A DNA stretch of 64,000 bases from Apostichopus japonicus. Its lineage: Eukaryota > Echinodermata > Holothuroidea > Aspidochirotida > Stichopodidae. Below the pieces are notes generated by a model. The model saw only the letters and a list, made by a program, of their open reading frames with translations, searched no databases and had not been told where the DNA came from. Below are positions 28,201 through 40,200 of the stretch, one piece after another (the stretch's first letter is position 1; each line of letters starts with the position of its first letter). The stretch spans positions 11,076,001 to 11,140,000 of the forward strand of contig NC_092582.1 of NCBI RefSeq assembly GCF_037975245.1, in the 5' to 3' direction. A program made the translations under genes and the position numbers.

Positions 28201-31200
28201 AACCACACACGACAATAAGATCAACAAGTTACTGCTTTCATTGTCTGTTCTTTCTTTTGTTCACTAGAAGCTAGAGCCCTATTTTCTTAAAATGTTTACT
28301 AACCTCCAAAGCTCACACCCCCCGAAGTGCTCTGTCCTGAAGCTGTGGTTGCGGCAGGGGTGGATGTCCCAAAGGGTCCAGCACTGGTATTGCTAGCAGT
28401 AGGTTGACTGAAGAGCCCAGTGGAAGCTGTGGTCGATGACACTGGTGCCTGTCCAAATGCTGGAACATTTCGCACAAAACAAAGAGAGTAAGATGAGAGG
28501 AGGATGAGGAGAAGCAGGAGAAGGTGGAGAATAAGAGAAAGAGAGGGAGAATGAGATGGAGGAGAAGGAGGAGGAGAAGGAAGAGAATAGGAGAAATAGA
28601 AGAAATAGAATGAGGAGGAGTAGGAGGATAAGGAGAAGAATAAGAGAAAGACAGGAAGATGGAGAAAGGAGGAGAAGGAGAAGGAGGAGGAGGAGGAGGA
28701 GGAGGAGGAGGAGGAGGAGGAGGAGGAGGAGGAGGAGGAGGAGGAGAAGAAGGAGAAGGAGGAGGAGGAGGAGGAGGAGGAGGAGGAGGAGGAGGAGGAG
28801 GAGGAGGAGGAGGAGGAGGAGGAGGAGGAGGAGGAGGAGGAGGAGGAGGAGGAGGAGGAGGAGGAGGAGGAGGAGGAGGAGGAGGAGGAGGAGGAGGAGG
28901 AGGAGAAGGAGAAGGAGAAGGAGAAGGAGAAGGAGAAGGAGAAGGAGAAGGAGAAGGAGAAGGAGAAGGAGAAGGAGAAGGAGAAGGAGAAGGAGAAGGA
29001 GAAGGAGAAGGAGAATGAGGAAACAAAAATTAGGTCTGCTGGTTGAATGCATGAACTTGAGACATATTTGGATTTTCTTTTCAGATTTTTAATAAATAAT
29101 TGAGACTCTCCTTGAGCACAAACAATAACAATTCCAAAACAAATACTGAAATAGTCCAACAAACCTTGAAAACTTTCAAACCGTTTGGCCTAGAATTTGA
29201 TAAATAGTAACACCAAAAAGGACCAAATGCCTCCCAGATGTTACTGTTTGTACTTTCATAGCCTATATCCACTAATCATAGGCCAATAGTGTTCCCATGA
29301 ATACAACAAAATTCAACCGAAAAAATTATGCTGTTGAATGTCCTCAAGTGAAAAGGCAAAATATTTATCAATAAAAGGAAAACGACAGAGAATGACTGCC
29401 CCAAAATAGTACATATGACCTTCATTATTCAACAATTTTCTATACCTGTGATACAGTACCATTACAACCCTTGTATGATATTTTGCATTTCAGTGCAAGT
29501 ACTTCCATAAAACTCCTATAAAGCAGATGACCTCTGACCCTCGTATCAAAACGGATGCAGACTAACCTGACTTTTGACCGAATGGAGAAGATGCTGATGC
29601 CGTACTGAATGGAGATGGCTGACCACCAAACACTGACTGAGTTGTGGATGTAGGCTGGCCAAAGAATGATTGGCTGGTTGTGGTAGGCTGTCCAAAAGAA
29701 AATCCACCACCAGAGCTTGTTGTTGTGGAACTAGAAACTGCAAAAGCTGTCAAGGTAAAGAATGTTGATCAACTTGTAAACAAACTGTAAACCGAGCGGA
29801 AGAATGATTGAAATATTTTCAGAATGCCGATGAAAATAGTAAGTCGAAAGGTAACAGCCACATTTCTTTCTGTAGGCATGTTTTCATACAAAAGAAAGGA
29901 AACATTTTGTGGTAATATTAATTTCTAAGAATGAATCTTACTGCATGAAATTGTACAATACTGTCACACCATGTATGCAGAATACTTTTAGAAGATCTCA
30001 GTCAATATTTCTTCACACTTCAAAACTGGTCAAAGTCATCGCCGAGATATCTTGTTGTCATAGAAACCTTGTCATGACAACCACAATTTGCTTTATTGTC
30101 ACAGATAAGATCAGATGTAGCAACACAACCATCACCATCATTATCAAGGAGTATGTTTTGCAGCCACCTTTACTCAGTTATTATAAAGAATGATATTTGC
30201 CCTTCCAGCCTCCAGATAAGGGGTTGATTTTGGCCCTTCCAGTCTCTAGATAAGGGGTTGATTTCTGCCCTTCCAGTCTCTAGATAAGGGGTTGATATTG
30301 GCCCTTCCAGTCTCTAGATAAGGGGTTGATTTTTGCACTCCCAGTCTCTAGATCAGGAGTCGATTTTTGCCCTTCCAGTCTCTAGATAAGGGGTTGATTT
30401 TTGCACTCCCAGTCTCTAGATATGGGGTTGATATTGGCCCTTCCAGTCTCTAGATAAGGGGTCGATTTTTGCCCTTCCAGTCTCTAGATAAGGGGTCGAA
30501 TTTTGCCCTTCCAGTCTCTAGATAAGGGGTTGATTTTGGCCCTTCCAGTCTCTAGATAAGGGGTTGATTTTTGCACTCCCAGTCTCTAGATAAGGGGTTG
30601 ATTTTTACCCTTCCAGCCTCTAGATAAGGGGTTGACTTTGCCATTCCGGTCTCTAGATAAGGGGTTGATTTCTGCCCTTCTAGTCTCTAGATAAGAGGCT
30701 TTCTCAGCAGCTTGCTATGAGGGTCAGAGGCAAACTTTTGTTGCAGCAAATGACCTGACAAGACACAAAATCTTTCTCTATGCAGATTGAGCAATGTGCA
30801 GGGTAGCCCCTGAGGGTCTGAATGCCCAACTAGAGAAAGTCTGTGGTCACCTCACTTTCTAAATCTAATTAAACCTTTCACAGGTCAGATCTCTGGGTCA
30901 CAGGTCACCTGTTGAGAACCCCTACTCTAGATGTACCAACATGAATCCAGTTAAGTCTCTTGGGAAATTGGGTTTATAGTTTATAGTATAACAAGAATCA
31001 CTCACAAACACAGACTTGTTTAATAGAGACACTACAACATATAGAGAGAGACCAGCCGAATAATCTGACTCTCGCCACTCTCGACGTTGTGACATAGGTC
31101 AAAGGTCAAAACAAAAAAGTTCCTCATTAAAATTGACCATAATTAAAACTAAACCTTGCATCTGTTATATTACAAATATTTTACAAACCTGAAGTGCTAG

Positions 31201-34200
31201 CGGGTTGTCCAAACAAACTTGGTTTGGTGGTCGTTGCAGGAGATCCGAACAGCGGTTTCCCTGCACCTGAACCACCGAACAACGATTGACCAGACGAGGT
31301 CGAAGCAAATGAGAATCCTGAAGCGTCTGTTGTCGTCTGGGCAGGAACAGCGGATGTGGTAGCCGTCGCGAAAAGCGAGGGGGTCGTACCGGTAGCAGAC
31401 GTGCTCGACACGATCGCGCCACTGCTGCTGGTCGGTGCGAAAGAAAAACCAGATGATGGAGCACTTACAGTCACAGGGGTAGCCTGCCCAACAAACGAAA
31501 ATGAAAATGCAGATGTGGTTTGGGGTATGGTAGGTGCCTGGTTGCCGAATAAAGAGGTGGCCGTTGCACTGCTAACAGCTAGATTGCTGACAGCAGAGGT
31601 GGTAACAACAGCCGCGGCCGAAACAGACGTTGGCGTTGAGCTGCTTGGGGTGCTTCCTCCAAAGAGATTAGGCGTGCCACCAGGAGCAAACCCGGATGCT
31701 GAATCCGTACCTATCGATGGTTTAGACACCGGAAATACAAAGGGTCCAGCGGCTTCCGTTTCTACTGGTGTCGAAGCCGTCGAGGCGTTAACTGCTTCTG
31801 ATGGCTGAGACGAAGGCGTTGCAGTTATGGCGGCGGATTGTCCGAAAGCAGATGATGTCTCAGCATTTGGGGCGGTAGAAGCCTTCTGACTGAAAGAGAA
31901 TCCACTGTTAGATCCCCCGAACCCAAACTTAGACGAACTGGACGCAAAAGAAAAATTGATCGGAGCTGCCGGTGGTGGTGCAGCTGAAGCAGTATTCCCC
32001 TGCGGTGTAGAGCTGACAGGACCTGAAGGTAAGATAAATATAAATCATATAAAAATACATGAAAACAAGTCAGACCCAAATCCAGAAGCATTATTGTGTG
32101 TTAGAAAGCTATAGGTTTGTATGTCTAGCCCCCCACCCCCCCCCCCCCAAAGATGGTAAACTTACACACATTGTTCAATATGTTAGGGAGAAAATACTAT
32201 ACATTGTAGTAAGGAAAGTGTAGTTTTACTTCTGAGATTGTTGTGGAAAATTGGGGGGGGGGGGGGTACAGGGAGTTGCTGTCATAATCATACAGATTGC
32301 ACAGTAAAAAGGGCAAAAAGGCATGGCTGCATGGTGAAACATATGGATCACATAATACAAATGACAGCCTTTCATTTTTGCTAATCCTTGAAGTCACTGG
32401 TTAGAATAACTTGCTAGACCAAAAAAATTCATTTAAACATCTTTTCAAACTTTCTTTTTTAGCCTTTGTTGAAACCTCTCTTGGGAACTGGGACTGCTGT
32501 ATAAGCCGTACAAGATATGGGTGTGATAGAGGTACGTGAGGTTCCTGTTGAGAGCCCAACATAGCACCTTGCTTTGAAGTGCTGAGTAACGATATTGTTA
32601 TCATTTCAAACCAATGACTTGGAAGGTTCCATTTTATTTTGCCCACATCTTTTTTTAGAAAACTTCTAAATGGTTACAAAAAGATCAATTTAGATTTGAC
32701 AGTTTTTCTTTTTTAATACAATTTGAATTTATGGCTATAAAACATGATATTTACTTCTTTTTTGTAGATTGCTCTGCCTTGATAACTGAAAAATGATGAA
32801 AAAAATAACTGAAAAATACTGAAAAAGACTCTTCACATAAGGAGTTTTTGAAAACTAATTTGTGCCATGTATCTTTACCAGATTTTGGAGCCTTTGAGTC
32901 AGTTGGATTTTCCTCTAGAAGCCCCTTTAGGGTCCCATCTTTGGCTTCTGGGGTCTGATTTGTGTCCTGTGACGTCTGGGCTTTTCGTCCACCAAAGACT
33001 GCACTGGCTCCTGTAGGATTTTCTGTAACAGCACCACCTAGAGAGGGTTGATAAAAAGTACAGGGAATTTACAGTAAACGTTATACTAATGATAATAGCA
33101 AATAAGAAATAGTTTCTGATCGTTCAAGTAGATGATGCAACAAGCTATTTTACTGTATTGTTATTAATGATGGAAAAACACATCATAAAAAGTGGAGTCC
33201 AATTTCTCATATTTCAAACAAAGAAGACATTCGAAATGAAATAAAAAGATAGCAATGTTGTTTATTTCACAAAACCTAATGTTAAATGCACAAAGCTGCC
33301 AATATCATTTTAAATTTGGTAATAAACCCTGACTGTTGCTTTCAGCAAGTACAGTCAACACATTTCAATAAATAAGACATTTCGAATGACATGAAAGATG
33401 GTAATATTGTCGATTCCATAAAACCCAGCGTAAAATGTACAAAAACTACCTCTATCGTGAGAAATTTGATGATAGACTCCGACAATTGCTTCTATAGGCA
33501 AGTACAATCAAGAATGTAGCATAACGAGACATGCAGGTATTATGTACCTCTCCTAATACCATAGGCGTAGGAGCCCAATTTGATTTGGGGGGCTGTAACG
33601 ACTTGCCCGAAAAATAAAACCAAACTTTTTCACGCGCTCTGCACGTTCAAAATGTTAATGTTCATATCATATAGGCATGCATCGGTATTTACATGGCATG
33701 CCAACTACATACAATCATTTGCCGTGTTATACCCCTTCCATATTGGTTAAAATTTTTGGGGATGTCGTTACAATAATAATGATAAGTTTAACCATTGAAA
33801 AACACATTGCAATTTATTTTTCTTTCAGTAGGTGCACGAAAAATTCTCAGCATATTGCCCGTTATTTGGTTGGGGGAGCTGCAGCCCCCCCGCCTCCTAC
33901 GCCTATGCCTAATACTGACCTAAGAAAAACCCGCCAGGGACACTGGTGCTAGCGTTGTTGTTCCTTGTACCAAAATCAAACTTGGTTGATTGTGGGACTG
34001 TTGTTGCTGTGTCTGTTGGAGTCGATGCTGCCACAGGAGTGTGTAGGGCGCCCCCACTCTTTGGAGCTTCAGCAATGACGGCGCTCGGCTTAGAACTGGA
34101 GACCGACGAAGATGCACCTACTGACAAACGATACAGAGTGATTTCAAAGTTGGCAACATCTAAACTGGATTTCACCGTAAAATATGAGAAATTTCACCTT

Positions 34201-37200
34201 ACAAAATTTCCTTAATGCAGTAAACCATCGGAGGAAAGTGGTCACTAAACTCACGTAAACTAGGAAAACAAAACAGGAAAATTATGGACAAACATTATTT
34301 GGAGTTCCTAATGTGTAGAGAGAGGGGATGGGATGAGGAGGGGAAGGGAAAGTGAAGCCACCAAGTGTGTGACTCTCAAAATGTTTCTGTGGAACCAAAC
34401 CTTGCATGAAGCTGCTAATGTATGGATTACGATGGAACCCTCAAACTTAAGAATCTTAATGCTTGGCTACGTAATTTGCTCGTAAGTACTAGCTGTACCT
34501 GTTGACAAGCTTGGCTGAACGAATGGAGATGTTACTGTCGGCACTTCGACTGGTTTGGATGACACCGTTGGAGTATCCTGAAAATAATAAAAGACACCTT
34601 GACGACTCTTTGATGAAACAAATCTGATTTCCTTCAATTATTGTAATTTATGGGAAATCCAGTTAAGATGGAGTGGGGATGCGGATAATATGATGCGAGC
34701 ATGATTAATTTTAGAGTATGGGAGAGGGGAAGGGGGTACAAAACAGAACCCAATGATCATCCCGATAAACTGCGAAAGCGAGCTGGATCAGGGGCCTACC
34801 AAACATGATAAAATGTTGATAAAACAAAGTATCTTATTTTAACAAGAAAGCAAGTGTAGCGGTCGTCACGTTTAAGTTTTGAATGGGACACAAAAGAGGG
34901 AGACAGAGCACAACAGACCTTAAAATGATGAATATATTAAACTAGACTAGCGACTCATGGAGATGCAATATCTTTAACTCTTTCCAAGCTGACATACATT
35001 GTGGTGAGTAGATAACTGAGTCTGTGATGAGGGAAATGTTTTACTGTCAGGGTATCAAAGTCGCACAAACACTCAACATTCTTATGACCAAGTCATGTGC
35101 TATTAGCATGTAGCTGGAACCCTACTAACTAAGGACATCTATCAGGTGTGTTCATTCTAACAGAGAGAACCTTGTGCCTACAAGACATTTCGCTACTCCT
35201 AATTACGATTTACCCAATTACTAAATCCAATACGGTCTCGTAGAGTTAAGCCAGACAACCTTTTTTTGTTCGAAAACCTTAGTATACGCCTAATTCCTTC
35301 CATTCTGGTGCAATTTTGGTTGTAACAGATCCCTATCTTTGCCTTTCAGGGTTAAGGATCATGCTAACAGATTGCTTGTAAGTTTTTTTTTAGTCGGGAA
35401 CATAATATATTCCATCTTACTAACTGATTTAAAAGTAGGCAAGTTACCCTGACAGCAGTCCCTGGGGGTGGTACAGATTTACCACTGGTGGCTGTAATTT
35501 CCGAGAGCACTTGCGTTACCACCTGGGCTGTATCGGTATCCACAGAACTAAAACAATCAAAGATATGAGAGATGGTTAGTACTCAATTACCACTTCATTA
35601 TATGTTTTTTGTAAACATTAAAAACACTTAACGTTGAAGTAGAATTATAAACCACTGAAACTCAGTGAAAGACTGGCTTACTCAGTCTGTGAAAGACTGG
35701 CTTACTCAGTCTTGGATAGACTGGCTTACTCAGTCTGTGATAGACTGACTTAATCAGTCTGTTATAGACTGGCTTACTCAGTCTGTGATAGACTGGCTTA
35801 CTCAGTCTGTGATAGACTAGCTTACTCAGTCTGTGATAAACTGACTTACTCAGTCTGTGATAGACTGATTTACTCAGTCTGTGAAAGACTGGCTTACTCA
35901 GTCTGTGAAAGACTGACTTACTCAGTCTGTGAAAGACTAGCTTACTCAGTCTGTGATAAACTGACTTACTCAGTCTGTGATAGACTGATTTACTCAGTCT
36001 GTGAAAGACTGGCTTACTCAGTCTGTGAAAGACTGACTTACTCAGTCTGTGAAAGACTGGCTTACTCAGTCTGTGATAGACTGGCTTACTCAGTCTGTGA
36101 TAGACTGGATGACTCAGTCTGTGATAGACTAGTTTACTCAGTCTGTGATAGACTGGCTTACTCAGTCTTTAATAGACTGGCTTACTCAGTCTGTGAAAGA
36201 CTGGCTAACTCAGTCTGTGTCTCAGTGAAAAAGAAATGGATCACTATAATAAAAAGGATTTCATGGAAAGAAATATGATTTCCAAACCTTCAAAGAATGC
36301 TGAATGCAAGTTTAACGTCAACAATAACAATAAATTAGTCTTATATAGCCCAGAATTCAACCTGGATGCATTGCTTAATTTGCTTTACAGGTGTCAAGTT
36401 ACAGTAATCAAATAGTAACAAAATGGAATGTTTTAATACCACACTTCATAAACTGTTCGAGCATGTCCAATGATCTTTAAGTGAACAGCAAGTGAGTTCC
36501 ACAGTTACAGTGCACTCTGACCAATGAGAACGTCTCTCTTTTAATATGTCAATATCACCAGAGGGGTAGACTCTTGAGTAATGTGGAATTTCCCACACTT
36601 GGCATGCAACCACTGCTTTGGTCAAAAAATAAACAGTGAAATAAACTGAACTGATTCTTTTGAAAGTCTTAGCCTCACCTTGCTACGGCAGCAAAAGTCA
36701 CCGGGGGAGGCATGGTAGATTTTAATGAATCAAGGTTCTTGATGTTGACGTTTGGTGGTAGTTTCGACGTGGTCGGTTCTCCGGAAGCCCCTTGTCCTTT
36801 AGTGGGTAATCTATTTAACGCAGCTGCCCCTGCCAGCTGTGCAGGAGTGGCCTTGGATGCATCTGCGCCCCATAGGACAGTACCCGTGCCAGTATGGGCA
36901 AAGGAAGATGGCGCAGTCGTGGTTGTTACCCCCGTCTGCGAGACTGCTGTCGGAGATGATACCGCCCTCGGTGGTGGCATACCGTTGCCACTTGCGACAC
37001 CAACAACTGGAGGAACCCTCCCAATGTTCGTTGAACCTCCCACACTGACCGGGTGAGACATAACTGTTGTTGGATATGCTTCGAAGTGATATGAGAAGAA
37101 ATATCATCAAAAAATATATATCGATTTATATAGCGCTTTACACCAGCAATAGGTCTCAAAGCGCTTTGCAGACCTTATATTACCCCTGGTCAATCCCAGA

Positions 37201-40200
37201 GACAATCCCTCTAGACGGCTGCAGTTATACACTGCGCCCAATGACAAGTTTCCTCACAGGTACCTATATTACCCCTGGGTGGAGAGAGGCAATTGAGATA
37301 AAGCATCTTGCCCAAGGACAAAAACATAATGAACTAGGCAGGAATCATACCAGGAATCGAACCAGGAATCGAACCAGGAATCAAACCATGTAAGCTCATT
37401 AAGCTGCAGCAATCAATGGATTTAAAGATCTATACATTCCTCAAAATTTATCCTTCTTCAATTTTCTTGAGACTTTGCTGAATTTTTACAAGTTAAGAAA
37501 ACGTGTTTCTTTTTCTCACCAGGGGGCATCATGCCTTGTTTTGGAGGCATCGTGGTTTGCTTCAAAGGCATTCCATTGGTCATATCTTTCACAGGGGTAC
37601 TCTCCCTCTGTGGTGTGATGGCCTGTTGGAATTTCGTCTCTTGGTTACCTCTGGTAGGGTCTGGACCGGCATCGTCCGTAAAGTCCAACTTCTTAGAGAA
37701 AGGGGCAGATGGGGTGTAACTTCCTTCAGAGGAATAACTCAGGGTAGGGGAACTGACTTGTTCTTCTCTGGATAACACTGTAAAGTGGGTACAAACGTGA
37801 CTGTTCATTCGGATGTGGACTGATAGATATCGTAAAAAGTAGCAAAGTTTGCCATTTCGATCTCTCTTCATTTTACGATTTTAAAACTTTATAAACTCTT
37901 TTCAGCTTCCAAAGCTAGTAGATTACTGAACAAAATATTTTGAACTTTTTAGTCTGAAATTTGGGGGTTAATGCATCCCTAACAAAAACAGTAGGTCTTA
38001 CCCCTTCCCTGCACCCCAAAGTCACCTTAGTTAGTATTTAGCAATTATTTGAAGGAACTTCAGTATACATATATATATGATAATGTCTTTTGCACTTACC
38101 TTTAGGAGATGATCTCATCGGAGTCTGTGTTCGTCTAGAGAGAATGTCACGCAGGAGTGATTGCTTCTTTGCAGATGCTGAAAAAAGTAGAAAAAATATT
38201 ATTTTAGTAATGATTTTCTTCTTCTTTCGATAATACTTCTGGTAAAACTTTCCGATCCTAGTACTTAAAAAAAAGAAAAAAAAAGTATGATTCTTGGGCA
38301 GAAGACTACTCTAAAACTTTAATTTAACCTGTATTGTTTACCTACTCTAAAACTTATCCTCTATTGTTTACCTGGTGTGCGTCTTTCTCTCCTAGATGAA
38401 TGGAGTTTTGTTTCCGAGAGCTTCAAGGCTAAAGGCTCAACTTCGTCAGATCTGTGATAATAAAAATAGACAACAGTAAAATATATTAGAAAACATAAAC
38501 TTCAATTCAACAATTGACCTATGAAAATACAATGCTAAATTTGCTTAGACTATGTGGCTCATATAAGTGTCAAAGGAAAAGTAAATCAAGCGAAGATTAT
38601 TGTCTGTAGCACAACCATCAGCAGTAACATGGTACAACTATCCCTGGCAGATTGATCGTATGGGGACTGTGATAGGGCATTGCCCTAAACAGAATAACAG
38701 TTTAAACTTATCCTGTCTGTATTCTGTGCGTGTTTTTGTCCCTTCTGTTACTGTTACTTGTCATTTAGCCTTTGAAGAAGATCCTGCTAGGATTGAAACA
38801 TCAGGCCAACTTACTTTTACACAGTTTAAACTTATGGCAGTAAATGAATAAGAAAAAGCAACTGCCTACAGGAGGTCCCCCTGGGAGAGGGAAAGGGCAG
38901 GCGAAAGAGGAAGGGGCAATTCCTTATAACTGGATATCTACAGACTTTATACTTCTTGATCTAATAAATCAAAGTTGACTTGAGGAGGAGGTGGTAAGAT
39001 TAGAGTGGATCTTAGGAAGTAGTTCATTAGCTCAACAGTTTGTTTGGGATATGTCTGTATATTCATTTGAGTTAACTACAAGTAATACTGATTATGAACA
39101 GAACAATATATAAGCAAGCAGAAGAATTTCTGAAGAGACAAAGAAACTGTTTGTTGCATATCCAGCAAGATTTCTGAAGAGTTGTAGCAATACAGACTGG
39201 TTTTTATTTCTCCTGATATTAGCAATACTTCATGAACAGAACTGAAATCACTACCTGAATCTCGGTGAGGGTAGGGGGCCTCTATAAAGAGCTCCGATGG
39301 GGTCATACTTCTGAGCTCGAACCAGTTTTTCTCTAATATCCTCCAGAGCAATCCTCTGTGATGCCATTATGTTGTGATGGTTACGTAACGTGTGGTAAAC
39401 AGTGTCCATGGTTGGGGTGGCCAGTTTCCTATACAAAATAAATTCCAAACAAAATAAAAGAACAATATCTGGTTACATAAATCCAAGAAATAATATACCA
39501 TCTTGTGGCACAATAAAAAGGGAGAGTCACCAGTAGTGCTTAATCTTGGTTGAAATTAAAAAAATGTTACTATCACTTGAAACATTAATAAACAGTAAGT
39601 TAAGTTAAAAAATTGTTTTTGTTAAAGAAGAGTTTGAATGTCAGCATAGAAAGGAACAAATCCAGTGTAAACACCTGAATGAAATATACTTTAAGGTGCA
39701 TTTTGATTTTTTTTTGGGGGGGAGGGGGATTTTACCAAACCAAATGAGTATTACTTCAGTCATGATTATAATAGATCCAAGTGAAACAATCGCATGATTC
39801 TTTCTTCTTTTTGTTTTCACAGAGTAAGGTTATTGAGCTAGTCACTACTGAATCTGATGCAAAAATTCAACATTTTGACGACAAAGACACTTTCCCCGGC
39901 AGTACGAAAGACACTCCAAAAAAAAACATATTTAAAAAGTTCAAAACTAGGTCAATATTAAAATAAAAACCTTTGTATAGTAAAAAAAAAAACCTAAATC
40001 GCTTTTGGAATCTATTAATGAACAGCATCAATAAAATCATCAAATCAACCCGAAAGAAAAAAGCTGCTTAATACCAGAAAAAGGAAATGTCGGAAGTTTG
40101 TGTCGCTTGTCGCAAAAAAATCGACTTTACCTGGATCCATTCCTGTTCCCACGTCTTTGGTTTTCTTCCCATTCCATGTCCAGGCTACGATTCACATCTC

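Noticed and set aside
28299-29162. Long open frames (up to 287 residues) of Ser/Phe, Pro, Leu, Arg or Gly/Glu repeats on both strands
   Set aside because: They come from the (GGA)n/(GAAGGA)n microsatellite, which lacks stops in all frames. Only the FG part at 28,304-28,459 is coding (exon 27).
31356-31808. 150-residue plus-strand frame
   Set aside because: Antisense shadow of Nup214 exon 25.
35665-36220. CRISPR-like regular repeats (also 30.2, 42.5 and 47.9 kb)
   Set aside because: Units abut with no unique spacers, in introns of an animal gene. They are minisatellites.
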